A DNA stretch of 59,588 nt from Desulforhopalus sp. (GCA_023231425.1 JALNVI010000009.1:1-59588); one strand, 5' to 3'. Shown: positions 27,460 through 35,970, counted from the first letter of the stretch. The notes: generated by a model from the sequence alone, not told the origin. Numbers and translations: made by a program.

Positions 27460-27837
27460 TCACTTATTCTTTATATCTCGCCAGATAAATCGCCACCAGA
27501 ACAGACTGCAGAGAGCCGCACCCATACTATCGGCGAAGACGTCGAAAATATCTGGAGAACGACCAGGAATAAAAGACTGATGGAACTCATCGGTAATCCC
27601 ATAGGAAAAACAAAAAAATACCGTAAGACAAACGGCTTTGAGGGGGAAGTTTCGGCGCCAGTGCGATTGGAGAGCAAAGAGAACGGCACACGCAAGCAGG
27701 CCGTAGATTCCACCATGGGCAATCTTATCCATACCGGGAAAAGATGGCAAATGCAGTTGATCGCCGGGAGTGTTGGATAAAAAAAAGATGGTCCCCATCA
27801 CAATAAGTGCGGGAACCATTTTCAGAATTGAATTCAT
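27460..27837 (-). CDS. VanZ-like family membrane protein
   Basis: The 125 residues have four hydrophobic segments and the VanZ signature: FLSNTPG, DKIAHGGIYGLLACAVLF and YGITDEFHQSFIPGRSPDIFDVFADSMGA. VanZ-family proteins are small integral membrane proteins of uncertain function outside teicoplanin resistance. It follows the SEC-C gene with an 11-bp gap on the same strand. Confidence 0.88.
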   Translation of the reverse strand: MNSILKMVPALIVMGTIFFLSNTPGDQLHLPSFPGMDKIAHGGIYGLLACAVLFALQSHWRRNFPLKAVCLTVFFCFSYGITDEFHQSFIPGRSPDIFDVFADSMGAALCSLFWWRFIWRDIKNK

Positions 27838-27848
27838 TGGCAGAGTGT

Positions 27849-28385
27849 TCAGACTTCAGCCGACTTTTCTTCCGGGACATTGACATGCACCAGCTCAAGC
27901 TGTTCCGGAGTAAAACGCTTGCGAATACGCCGCATGGCGGCGTTGAGTTCACTGGTAGGAGCACCTTCAAGAATGAAGGACTTTTTATCTTTCCAGGAAG
28001 TGAGCTGCAGCTGGCGATCTTCAATCGTGTAGCTATGGGTCCAGTTAACTTCAATGGTCTCCGGATTTTCTTCGATGGTGGCTTCGATCGTCTGGCCCCC
28101 CTCGGCAACCTGAATGCCATCCTGATCCGTCATCTCCAGCAGCCAGGCATCCCCGACATTATTCGTGAAGAAGAAGAAAACCCCCATCTCGCGGCTGAGA
28201 ATCTTCTTTTCAAAGGCATCGCGCTGTATCTGCTCAACCGCACTCATCAGTGTCAGTGGTACAGCCTTATCCTTTGGGCTCCGGGCAGTCTGCTGCATCT
28301 GGGCGGGAGTTTTCCGCCCGCAGCAGTTCTTAAATTTTTTGCCACTGCCGCAGGGACATTTCTCATTTCTTCCAATCTTAGCCAT
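27849..28385 (-). CDS. SEC-C metal-binding motif protein
   Basis: About 178 residues with an N-terminal SEC-C zinc motif (KIGRNEKCPCGSGKKFKNCCG) like that of the SecA C-terminus. The rest is an unassigned acidic domain (FFFFTNNVGDAWLLEMTDQDG). The motif suggests zinc-dependent protein contacts, possibly ribosome or SecB-like, but no function is established. I chose ATG 28385, which has GAGGA upstream at good spacing; a GTG directly precedes it. Confidence 0.82.
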   Translation of the reverse strand: MAKIGRNEKCPCGSGKKFKNCCGRKTPAQMQQTARSPKDKAVPLTLMSAVEQIQRDAFEKKILSREMGVFFFFTNNVGDAWLLEMTDQDGIQVAEGGQTIEATIEENPETIEVNWTHSYTIEDRQLQLTSWKDKKSFILEGAPTSELNAAMRRIRKRFTPEQLELVHVNVPEEKSAEV

Positions 28386-28439
28386 CACAAGTCCTCATAC
28401 CGGAAATAAAAGCTCCCGGAGCAACATTTTCATTCCGCA

Positions 28440-30611
28440 TTACGAGCATTTGGAATAGCCGCACTCGCGACAGGTTTCGCATCCTTCCATGAAGAGAAGT
28501 TTGCCCCCGCATTCAGGGCAGATAGAAGCAAAACCATGCTGTGTACCTGCAAGGAATGACTTAAAAAGTTTACTCAATTGTGCCGGAAGGTCTAACATAT
28601 GACCACTGGACCTGTCAAGTTGCTTGATAATTTCATCCATCGGTACATTACAGCGCAAAGCAAGAGAGACCAGGCGGCATGTGGTAGTCCACATGGTAGA
28701 CTTGTCATTCAGATCAACACGGTTGTCAAAGGGAAATTTGGCAAAGACCTCCATCGGCTTCTCGTTCTCATCAAAACAGACAATGATATATACCGAATTC
28801 TGGTTGCGGTCCTTCACCCGGTAGCGCTTGGCATCAAGCATGTCCGGCAGATTTTCCTTCACTGGACCGGCGGAAGAGACCAGAGCCGTCTTCTCCTCCC
28901 CGGTTTTGGCCGTGCTGTTAAGCACCTGATTATCACGAGAGCCATCGCGATAAACGGTCAGTCCCTTGCACCCCAGTTTGAATCCGGCAAGATAAGAGGA
29001 TTTCACATCCTCACGGGTGGCGTTGCCGGGCAGGTTAATCGTCTTCGAGATGGAGCTGTCCACCCCGGCCTGCTGCAGACACCCCTGCATGAGAATGTGG
29101 TCGACAGGGCTGATGTCCTGAGCCGTACAAAAGATCTCCTGCCATTTCTCAGGGATTTCTTCAATGCCGAGAACGCTGCCACTGTCAGCGACCTTGCTCA
29201 TCAAATCTTCAGTATAGAAGCCCTCACGTTTCGCAACTTCTTCAAAGAGCCTGTTCACCATCAGCAGACGGTCACCATCCATGACATTTTTCACCATGAC
29301 AATGGAAAAATAGGGCTCACAGCCGGAAGCGCAGTCTGCAATCATTGAGACAGTTCCGGTCGGCTGAATGGAGGTCAGTGCGGCATTACGCCGGGGTTCG
29401 TATTTGTTGATCTCCGCATCCCAGGCCGGAAACGGACCCTTTTGTTCTGCCATCGCAATGGACACTTCCTCAGAAACGTCATGGATAAACTGCATCACCT
29501 CGGCAGATTTCTTGCGCCCCTCTTCACTTCCATACGGAATCTCAAGCTGAATGAGCATGTCATGCAACCCCATAATTCCCAGCCCGATCTTACGGGTTCT
29601 CAGGGTCATCTCCTCAATTTCAGGGATAGGGAAACGGTTGCAGTCAATCACATTGTCAAGAAATCTGGTGGCAGTTGTCGTGACCTTCTTCAGCCTCTCC
29701 CAGTCCACTTTCCCGGCCAATACAAAATTTGCCAAATTAATGGATCCGAGATTACAGCTTTCATAGGGTAACAGCCACTGTTCGCCACAGGGGTTGGTTG
29801 CCTCAAAATCACCGAGTTGCGGAGTACTGTTGCCACGATTAGCGGCGTCAATGAAGAGAACTCCAGGTTCCCCGTTGAGCCAGGCAAGGTCAATAATCTT
29901 CTCAAAGACCTGACGGGCTTTAAGCGAATCAACCACCCGCCCGGTGGAGGGTTCAATGAGATCATAATCCGCATTATCTTCCACCGCCTGCATAAACAGG
30001 TCAGTAATGGCCACACTGAAGTTGAAATTGTTGAACTTTTCCGGATTCTGTTTGGCAACGATAAAATCAAGAATGTCGGGATGATCAATACGTAACACGC
30101 CCATATTGGCACCACGCCGTTTCCCCCCCTGCTTTATGGTCTCAGTGGCGGCGTCGAAAACTGCAGCAAAACTCAGTGGCCCTGAGGCAATCCCCTGCGT
30201 GGAGTGAACAGAGGCATTTTTCGAGCGCAGACGAGAGAAAGAGTAGCCTGTTCCCCCCCCAGTCTTGTGAACAAGGGCACCATTGCGAATGGCAGTGAAG
30301 ATGCCATCCATGGAATCAGGCACCGGCAGAACAAAACAAGCCGAAAGCTGACCCAGATCTGTACCCGCATTCATTAGACAGGGAGAATTGGGAAGGAAAT
30401 CAAGACGATAGATTATACTGTAAAAATCTTCCACCAGTTTACTGTACTCCTCGGAGTCTTCACTTATTGAAGCAACGGCATCTGCCACCCGCCGGGAGAG
30501 GCTCTCCCAGGTCTCAACAGGAGTCCCTTCAGAATCTTTAAGGTAGTAACGGCGTGCAAGGACTGTTTCGGCGGTACTGGTCAGTACCTGGCGAGTGCGA
30601 TCAGGTGTCAT
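28440..30611 (-). CDS. nrdJ: Adenosylcobalamin-dependent ribonucleoside-diphosphate reductase (class II)
   Basis: The 723 residues match the class II catalytic core: LPNSPCLMNAG, LSACFVLPV, KTGGGTGYSFSRLR, the active-site NPCGEQWLLPYESCNLGSINL and QPTGTVSMIADCASGCEP. The C-terminus has a Cys-rich tail (CPECGGKLLF ... CETCRECGYSKCS) that carries the redox thiols. It makes deoxynucleotides without oxygen using B12, fitting an anaerobe. An 8-bp G run (as C on the plus strand, 30253-30260) encodes the conserved GGG. No ATP-cone domain is evident. Confidence 0.96.
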   Translation of the reverse strand: MTPDRTRQVLTSTAETVLARRYYLKDSEGTPVETWESLSRRVADAVASISEDSEEYSKLVEDFYSIIYRLDFLPNSPCLMNAGTDLGQLSACFVLPVPDSMDGIFTAIRNGALVHKTGGGTGYSFSRLRSKNASVHSTQGIASGPLSFAAVFDAATETIKQGGKRRGANMGVLRIDHPDILDFIVAKQNPEKFNNFNFSVAITDLFMQAVEDNADYDLIEPSTGRVVDSLKARQVFEKIIDLAWLNGEPGVLFIDAANRGNSTPQLGDFEATNPCGEQWLLPYESCNLGSINLANFVLAGKVDWERLKKVTTTATRFLDNVIDCNRFPIPEIEEMTLRTRKIGLGIMGLHDMLIQLEIPYGSEEGRKKSAEVMQFIHDVSEEVSIAMAEQKGPFPAWDAEINKYEPRRNAALTSIQPTGTVSMIADCASGCEPYFSIVMVKNVMDGDRLLMVNRLFEEVAKREGFYTEDLMSKVADSGSVLGIEEIPEKWQEIFCTAQDISPVDHILMQGCLQQAGVDSSISKTINLPGNATREDVKSSYLAGFKLGCKGLTVYRDGSRDNQVLNSTAKTGEEKTALVSSAGPVKENLPDMLDAKRYRVKDRNQNSVYIIVCFDENEKPMEVFAKFPFDNRVDLNDKSTMWTTTCRLVSLALRCNVPMDEIIKQLDRSSGHMLDLPAQLSKLFKSFLAGTQHGFASICPECGGKLLFMEGCETCRECGYSKCS

Positions 30612-31008
30612 AACTCTCTCTTTGGGAAAATATTTTTATGCGGAAAGGTTCAGCGGTATATTGAGTTTTTATTGCAGCAATACCCCACTCAGGAGAAAAC
30701 GCCCTATATTACAAAAAGGAAACGTCCTGTATAACAAGACCTTTTTACACTATCTTTAAGTCTTATTCAATACCGAGATACCATATTTGCGTATTATTCA
30801 GCATCAAACCACAACATATGGTAGATGATAAGAAATATCGTTATTCCAAATGATTAACAAATTTCAAGATTCTGCAAGTAAATTTTCGACATATTTCACT
30901 CTTCATCTTAACTTCCCGTCATTACTGAAAAATCAGAAACAGAGAAACGGAATAGCTCCATCAAAAAGATAGGCAAAGGTAAATAAAAAAAACAGGCAAA
31001 AGTAAATA
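30612..31008. other. AT-rich intergenic region upstream of nrdJ
   Basis: No gene is visible. It holds an 8-bp inverted repeat TACCATAT/ATATGGTA (30779-30786 and 30816-30823) that could be an operator, and a tandem pair of similar 20-nt stretches, AGGCAAAGGTAAATAAAA and AGGCAAAAGTAAATAAAA (about 30971-31010). No cobalamin riboswitch was recognised. Confidence 0.4.
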
Positions 31009-31039
31009 AAAAAGCGGTACCGGAAAACCGGTACCGCTT
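31004..31039 (-). terminator. Rho-independent terminator of the outer-membrane protein gene
   Basis: A perfect 12-bp stem AAGCGGTACCGG / CCGGTACCGCTT with a 4-nt loop (31012-31039) is followed on the minus strand by a T run. Confidence 0.92.
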
Positions 31040-31096
31040 AAAACAATCCCACCACCCTGCAAGCAGGATTGACTTACACTATAAGTGTTCTACAGA

Positions 31097-32305
31097 TCAA
31101 AAGTTGAAACGAACACCACCACCTACACGACCAGAATCTACCGGGCTGCCAAGTTCATCAAAGGCTGAACGGGCTTCAACGAACAGTGAAGCGTTGAATG
31201 CGTCCGGTTCACCATAGATTCTATAACCCATGCCAGCAATAAGGTCAGCATCAGTATCATCATAATCGCCGTCACCGTCATCATTCGTACTCAACCATCC
31301 ACCAACACCAAGGTTGAAGAAGAGGCGATCCACCCGATACTGGCCAAGGACATCAACCAGAACTGCAGAGGCACCATCACTTCCCTGGACATGCTGAGCA
31401 TAACCGGCAAGACCAAGAACAGACCAGTTTTCATCGAAACGATATTCAAGACCAACACGACCAAAAACCCAGTTGCCTGGATCAAACATATGGTACGCGC
31501 CGACATCAGCAATGAAGTTGGTACGTTTTACCACGGTTACCGGAGCCATACACTCGGGAGAAGTAGCGGTAAGACCATCGTCATCGGTAACGGTAGTCTG
31601 GACACTTTTCGCACCAGCGGGCAATACAATGGAGCCAACGAGACCACCAGCAACAACCTGCTCAGAAAGAGGCTGTCCATTTTCATCAAGAGTAACCATT
31701 TTCATGCTGGTTACTTTACCATCGGGGTCAGTGGAACCAGATGCGTCAACAGCTACACTTGAACCTGAGAATGCTTTGACAGGACTGACCATTGCGCGGC
31801 AGACAGGAGGCTGTTTTTCCACTACAACTTCTGCTACCGGTTCTTCAAAAGGTTCTTCACCCGCGAGAGCAACGTTACCGCAACCAAGCGGAACAGCAAA
31901 GGTATAGAGAGTGCTGTCTTGTACCACCTTAACTACATATGCCGGGAAAGGAACTTCGTTTCCCCAGGTAAGCTCACGGGAAAGGCGAACCTCGCCAGTT
32001 CCCTTGCGTTTGAAGAACATCCACTCAAACTGACTTCCTTTAGGATAGTCTTTCGACTCAATATTTCCGGCAGCAATCTGTTTCATGAAGGGATCAAAAA
32101 GTTCAGGACACCCTGCTTTTTCAAAACCTTCTCTCATGTCTGCAGTTTGGGTCTGAGCCATTGAGGCCAAATCCTGGGTGCTGGCAAGGGGGGGACGATG
32201 GAAGGGACTGCGACCAATCTGCATAAGTGTAGATGCCGAATATGCCATGGAAGCCGATGTCATTATACTGCCGATAGCAAGAACAGTTACAATTTTTTTG
32301 TTCAT
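31097..32305 (-). CDS. Predicted outer-membrane beta-barrel protein with PKD-like domain
   Basis: The 402 residues have a signal peptide (KKIVTVLAIGSIMTSASMAYSA). A unique N-terminal domain with paired Cys (KAGCPEL ... PLGCGNVAL) follows, then a PKD-like domain (SPVKAFSGSSVAVDASGSTDPDGKV). The C-terminal beta-barrel of about 130 residues ends in the outer-membrane signature GGGVRFNF with terminal Phe. An acidic DDGDGDYDDTDAD loop is probably surface-exposed and cation-binding. The barrel resembles OmpA-type porins, but no OmpA peptidoglycan domain is present. It stands alone with its own promoter and terminator, suggesting high expression. Function unknown. Confidence 0.72.
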   Translation of the reverse strand: MNKKIVTVLAIGSIMTSASMAYSASTLMQIGRSPFHRPPLASTQDLASMAQTQTADMREGFEKAGCPELFDPFMKQIAAGNIESKDYPKGSQFEWMFFKRKGTGEVRLSRELTWGNEVPFPAYVVKVVQDSTLYTFAVPLGCGNVALAGEEPFEEPVAEVVVEKQPPVCRAMVSPVKAFSGSSVAVDASGSTDPDGKVTSMKMVTLDENGQPLSEQVVAGGLVGSIVLPAGAKSVQTTVTDDDGLTATSPECMAPVTVVKRTNFIADVGAYHMFDPGNWVFGRVGLEYRFDENWSVLGLAGYAQHVQGSDGASAVLVDVLGQYRVDRLFFNLGVGGWLSTNDDGDGDYDDTDADLIAGMGYRIYGEPDAFNASLFVEARSAFDELGSPVDSGRVGGGVRFNF

Positions 32306-32365
32306 GTTCTTCTCCTTTTCAAAATTTTAAACAGGGTTAAGGAATTTGTACCAATTCCGGAAACA

Positions 32366-32394
32366 ACATTACCCACAGTCTCTATAAATTTCAA
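32366..32394 (-). promoter_or_regulatory. Sigma70-like promoter of the outer-membrane protein gene
   Basis: On the minus strand TTGAAA (32389-32394) and TAATGT (32366-32371) are 17 bp apart, about 60 nt upstream of the ATG. Confidence 0.55.
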
Positions 32395-32399
32395 GAGAG

Positions 32400-32431
32400 T
32401 TTACTGAAATTCCGAAGAAAATTTCAGTAAA
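32400..32431. promoter_or_regulatory. Perfect 12-bp inverted repeat upstream of the promoter
   Basis: TTTACTGAAATT and AATTTCAGTAAA are separated by 8 bp. The repeat sits immediately upstream of the predicted -35, the usual position for an activator dimer. Confidence 0.5.
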
Positions 32432-32534
32432 ACAAGAATAGAAGTTTTCCCTGCCGGGGGATATAAGAATTTGTACTTTCGACATGTACCCTCCGGAAAA
32501 GTTCTCCAAATCCCACTGCAATTACGTTAGAGAC

Positions 32535-33389
32535 TCAGAACACTTGCTTCAGATAGTCTGCATACAATTTCTGAAGTTGCCGTACCATTTCCCCAGGTTT
32601 GCCATCCCCCACCGGTCGATCATTAATGGCGACAACGGGGGTTACTTCTACCGTGGTCCCAAGAACCATAAATTCGCTGAATTTATCCTGCTCCGCTTCA
32701 AAGATCGGCCTCTGTTCCACGCGGATGCCATGAGCCGCCGCCAGTTCAAGAACAACAGCCTTGCTGATACCGGGGAGGATGCGGTTGCAATCCGGATGAG
32801 TTACCAGTGCTCCATCACAGATTCCGGCAAAATTGCTGTGACTCCCCTCTATCCAGACACCATCCTTAACAAAGAGAGCCTCTCCACCGCCCTTCGACTC
32901 AGCATATTCACAGGCCAGAATATTTGCCGTAAGGCTGGTGGTCTTCATGTCGCATCGTGCCCAGCGATTATCTGAGACAGTGTAGAGACCTATGCCCTTT
33001 TCCCGCTGCCCGATAACTTTTGCGGGATCAAAGGCATTGATTGACATATACATCGTCATCGGGGTGTCAGAAGGGGGAAAACCATGCCCGCGCTTTGGTA
33101 CTGCCCCGCGGGAGACCTGGATGTATACTGTGGCCATGCTCTTCTCAAGACCATTTTTACGACGCAGTTCTTTAGCAACATCCTCGAGAAAAGCAAAATC
33201 AGTTTGAGGAAACCGGAGCTGATCCGCACCGCGATGGAGTCTGGCGAGATGCTCTTTTACACGAAAAAATCCCCCTTCATAACAAAGGACAAACTCATAG
33301 AGCGCGTCAGCAAACAAAAACCCGCGGTCACTGGGTGAAATATGAATCTCTTCATCAGGTAAATATTCTCCGCAAAACCAGGAAATCAT
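32535..33389 (-). CDS. Class IV aminotransferase, D-amino-acid aminotransferase-like
   Basis: About 284 residues of fold-type IV PLP enzyme: ISPSDRGFLFADALYEFVL at the N-terminus, the likely PLP lysine in CDMKTTSLTANILA, then GVWIEGSHSNFAGI and RILPGISKAVVLELA. It most resembles D-alanine transaminase, which supplies D-amino acids for peptidoglycan; branched-chain specificity is less likely. I chose ATG 33389 with GGAG upstream; the frame stays open to 33434. It is divergent from nudC, with MITE copy 4 between. Confidence 0.85.
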   Translation of the reverse strand: MISWFCGEYLPDEEIHISPSDRGFLFADALYEFVLCYEGGFFRVKEHLARLHRGADQLRFPQTDFAFLEDVAKELRRKNGLEKSMATVYIQVSRGAVPKRGHGFPPSDTPMTMYMSINAFDPAKVIGQREKGIGLYTVSDNRWARCDMKTTSLTANILACEYAESKGGGEALFVKDGVWIEGSHSNFAGICDGALVTHPDCNRILPGISKAVVLELAAAHGIRVEQRPIFEAEQDKFSEFMVLGTTVEVTPVVAINDRPVGDGKPGEMVRQLQKLYADYLKQVF

Positions 33390-33701
33390 GGCATACTCTC
33401 CGTTAAAATTAATTAAAGCATCAGGCCCCTGCAATTTCCTTTTTTGGGGAAAATTGAATCACAACGAGAAGCTGGTGCAACCATATTCTTTACATTATTG
33501 TTTTGTTATCCAGTTCTGTCAACCCGGACGGTATCTGGTATAACACTTTGGAATCTGATACAATAGTGAAATGATAATTATTAAAAAATAACCACACAAA
33601 TACTGCCAGTGAACTGAGAACAGATCACCCCATGCCGCCCACAGTACCGCGTATTTTAGTTCCTCCCTGAGAAAAAGACAGGGGGGCAGGAATGGACACA
33701 T

Positions 33702-33883
33702 GGGGACCTTGAAACAGCTTGTATCCCATTCATATTCGAGGCACAAGAGGAAATTTACCGCAGGCATCGCTTTGATATTAGAGTATAGCACTTGCCTCGA
33801 CGTCTCGTTCCTCGCTTTGTCAGAGGACAAATTTTTTACTGTAACGAAGAAGATGGGCAAAAGACTGGTTATTCGATGTTCCC
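33702..33883 (+). mobile_element. MITE copy 4 (full length, 182 bp, exact ACAT duplication)
   Basis: The element runs from GGGGACCTTGAAACAGC to TTATTCGATGTTCCC and has the core CCTCGACGTCTCGTTCC. It is flanked by ACAT on both sides (33698-33701 and 33884-33887), in the divergent spacer between the aminotransferase and nudC genes. Confidence 0.95.
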
Positions 33884-33923
33884 ACATGAAGAAGGGCTGC
33901 ATCCTGGCCCGGGAGATTTTTAC

Positions 33924-34679
33924 ATGAGCAAAACAGCACTTTGGTGCATCTGCGAAAAAAGCACCCTCTATATTGAAAACGACAGCCTTCCCTGCTGCAG
34001 CAGGGAAGAGCTCCCTTTTTCAATAGGGGAGACAATCACCATAGCCGAAGAAGACGGTCTTCCTGTTTTCCTCGCCTCCCCGGTCGGAGACCACCCGCAA
34101 TTTACCAGTTTTCGTTCCATGTTGCCGGTTGACGACCGCCGATACTACCTCATCAGCCGGGCCCTGTCCCTCAATAATATGGTGACAGAGCACACTTTCT
34201 GCAGCCACTGCGGCCATCAGTGCACCCTCTCCCGCAAAGAAATCGCCATGCGGTGCCCCAACTGCCATGCCCTGAACTACCCACCAATCTCACCGTGCAT
34301 CATCGTTGCCATCCACCGGGATAACAGGCTGCTCCTCGCGAGACATGCCAGCCATTCGAATCGTCTCGCCACGGTATTAGCTGGCTTTCTGGAAGCAGGG
34401 GAAACTCTTGAGCAGTGTGTTGAGCGGGAGATATTTGAAGAAGTGTCTCTGCGGGTAAAAAATATCCGCTACTTTGCCAGCCAGAGCTGGTCCTTTCCTT
34501 CCCAGCTGATGACTGCCTTTACCTGTGACTATGCTGCGGGTGAAATTGCCGTGGATCACGTAGAGATACGCGAGGCGGACTGGTTCAGCTGCACAAACAT
34601 GCCGGAGATCATACCAATGCACGGCACGGTCGCACGCCGGTTAATAGATAATTTCATCAGTTCCTCTACCGATAGATAA
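33924..34679 (+). CDS. nudC: NudC-type Nudix hydrolase (NAD pyrophosphatase)
   Basis: About 251 residues with a four-Cys zinc ribbon (CSHCGHQ ... CPNC, near residues 94-114), the Nudix box GFLEAGETLEQCVEREIFEEVSL and the family signature SQSWSFPSQLM. The EEVSL end has Ser where Gly is usual, but the catalytic REx2EE is intact. It hydrolyses NAD(H) and may remove NAD caps from RNA. GGGAGA lies seven bases before ATG 33924. The frame continues upstream through MITE copy 4, but that part is repeat-derived. pncA follows by 25 bp. Confidence 0.93.
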   Translation: MSKTALWCICEKSTLYIENDSLPCCSREELPFSIGETITIAEEDGLPVFLASPVGDHPQFTSFRSMLPVDDRRYYLISRALSLNNMVTEHTFCSHCGHQCTLSRKEIAMRCPNCHALNYPPISPCIIVAIHRDNRLLLARHASHSNRLATVLAGFLEAGETLEQCVEREIFEEVSLRVKNIRYFASQSWSFPSQLMTAFTCDYAAGEIAVDHVEIREADWFSCTNMPEIIPMHGTVARRLIDNFISSSTDR

Positions 34680-34704
34680 ATCTGCATTTTTTCTGGAGCC
34701 TGTC

Positions 34705-35337
34705 ATGTTTTCTACCACCGCAGCAATTATTGTTGATCTACAGAAAGACTTTACCACTCTGATGAATGGGGCCCTCGCCGTTCCGGGAAGCGATGAGCAC
34801 TTCATCCAGCAAACGGCAGAATGCGCTGCAGCTCTCAAGGCGCAAGGCTGCCGAATATACGGGACCCTCGACTGGCACCCCGCAGATCACATCTCATTTT
34901 GCACCAGCCATCCGGGCAAAAAAGCATTCGACTCCATTGAGATTGACGGCCATACTCAGAAACTCTGGCCCCCTCACTGCGTACAGGAGAGTGATGGTGC
35001 TGCGTCCCTCCTCCCGCCTGACCTCTGCGAGACCTTCATAAAAAAAGGGAGCAACCCCCGCTTCGACAGTTACTCAGGTTTCTTTGACGACGGTGGAGTC
35101 GCTACCGGACTCGACGATCTCCTCAAGCAAAATCACATAGACGCCCTCCTTATTTGCGGCCTTGCCTTCGACTACTGTGTAAAAGCAACAGCTCTCGATG
35201 CCATCCGTCTGGGTTACACGGTGATCATTATTAAAGAGCTCACTGCCGCCGTAGCTCCAGACTCTGCCGAACAGGCTCAGCAGGAACTGGCTGCCGCGGG
35301 AGTCTGTTTTATTTCCGCTGAATCTCTTCTTTTCTAA
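34705..35337 (+). CDS. pncA: Nicotinamidase (PncA-like isochorismatase family)
   Basis: The 210 residues have the catalytic Asp in AAIIVDLQKDF, metal and Lys elements (GTLDWHPADHISF, LWPPHCVQ, FIKKGSNPRFDSYSGFFD) and the nucleophile Cys in GLAFDYCVKATALDA. It converts nicotinamide to nicotinate for NAD salvage. It follows nudC on the same strand, so NAD breakdown and recycling are probably co-expressed. Confidence 0.94.
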   Translation: MFSTTAAIIVDLQKDFTTLMNGALAVPGSDEHFIQQTAECAAALKAQGCRIYGTLDWHPADHISFCTSHPGKKAFDSIEIDGHTQKLWPPHCVQESDGAASLLPPDLCETFIKKGSNPRFDSYSGFFDDGGVATGLDDLLKQNHIDALLICGLAFDYCVKATALDAIRLGYTVIIIKELTAAVAPDSAEQAQQELAAAGVCFISAESLLF

Positions 35338-35367
35338 CAGATTCAGCCGTCCACAGCCTGAGTTTAA

Positions 35368-35539
35368 GGGTCCTTTAAATACTCTTGTATTTCCTTCATA
35401 TTCGAGGCACAAAAAAAAATTTGCCCCAGCCATGATTGATATCGGAGTATAGCGCTTACCTCGACGTCTCACTCCTCGCTTTGTCGGAGGATAATTTTTT
35501 GACTGTAATAAAGAAGATGGGCGATTATTCAAGGTGCCC
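35368..35539 (+). mobile_element. MITE copy 5 (full length, about 172 bp)
   Basis: The left end is degenerate (GGGTCCTTTAAATACTC); the right end GATTATTCAAGGTGCCC is intact. TTTA flanks it on both sides if the left boundary is moved by one base. The right end lies 18 bp before the Rieske-like start codon. Confidence 0.88.
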
Positions 35540-35556
35540 TTTATAAGGAATACTTC

Positions 35557-35970
35557 ATGGAAACATTATCCCGCACATTCTGGCAGCGCCTTACCGGCAG
35601 CTGCGCCACATCCATACCAGCAAATAATGAAGGCTGGGTATATAAAGAGGGAACACTCAATATCGACCTTACTCAGCTGACAGAATTAACACAGCCGGGA
35701 ACAGCCCTTCGTTTTGAAGGTAAAGACCTTCCCAAACGAGTATTGGTGGTTTGCGGAGCAGATGGAAAATATCATGCAATCCACAACAAATGCACTCACA
35801 TGGGCCGCCGACTTGATTTCGTCCCGGGCACGGAAACAGTGCAGTGCTGCAGCATCAGCAAATCAACCTATACCTTCGACGGCAAAAGAATCCACGGTCC
35901 GCGCAAAGTGGATGTTGACAGTTTTCCTCTCTCACAGGAGGGAAATAATCTTCTCATTGTCGTTAAATAA
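35557..35970 (+). CDS. Rieske-fold protein lacking the second histidine ligand
   Basis: The 137 residues have a C-terminal Rieske-like domain: KYHAIHNKCTHMG provides CxH, and the second half YTFDGKRIHGPRKVDVDSF matches the usual strand and GP turn. Where CxxH is expected the sequence is QCCSISKSTY, so Ser occupies the second His position. The cluster, if bound, would have unusual ligation, or the fold may be structural only. AAGGA precedes the ATG. It stands between MITE copy 5 and a terminator, as a single-gene unit. Confidence 0.72.
   Translation: METLSRTFWQRLTGSCATSIPANNEGWVYKEGTLNIDLTQLTELTQPGTALRFEGKDLPKRVLVVCGADGKYHAIHNKCTHMGRRLDFVPGTETVQCCSISKSTYTFDGKRIHGPRKVDVDSFPLSQEGNNLLIVVK

Noticed and set aside
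27325..27780. A 151-codon forward frame opposite the VanZ-like gene
   Set aside because: It is antisense to a recognisable VanZ-like protein and starts inside a MITE fragment; a shadow frame.
28440..30611. Fragmentation of nrdJ at the eight-base homopolymer
   Set aside because: The frame is continuous and the conserved GGG motif is correct, so no frameshift is present in this sequence.
30612..31010. A cobalamin riboswitch upstream of nrdJ
   Set aside because: No B12-box-like sequence (GCCACTG) was found on the relevant strand, and class II reductase genes need B12 rather than being repressed by it.
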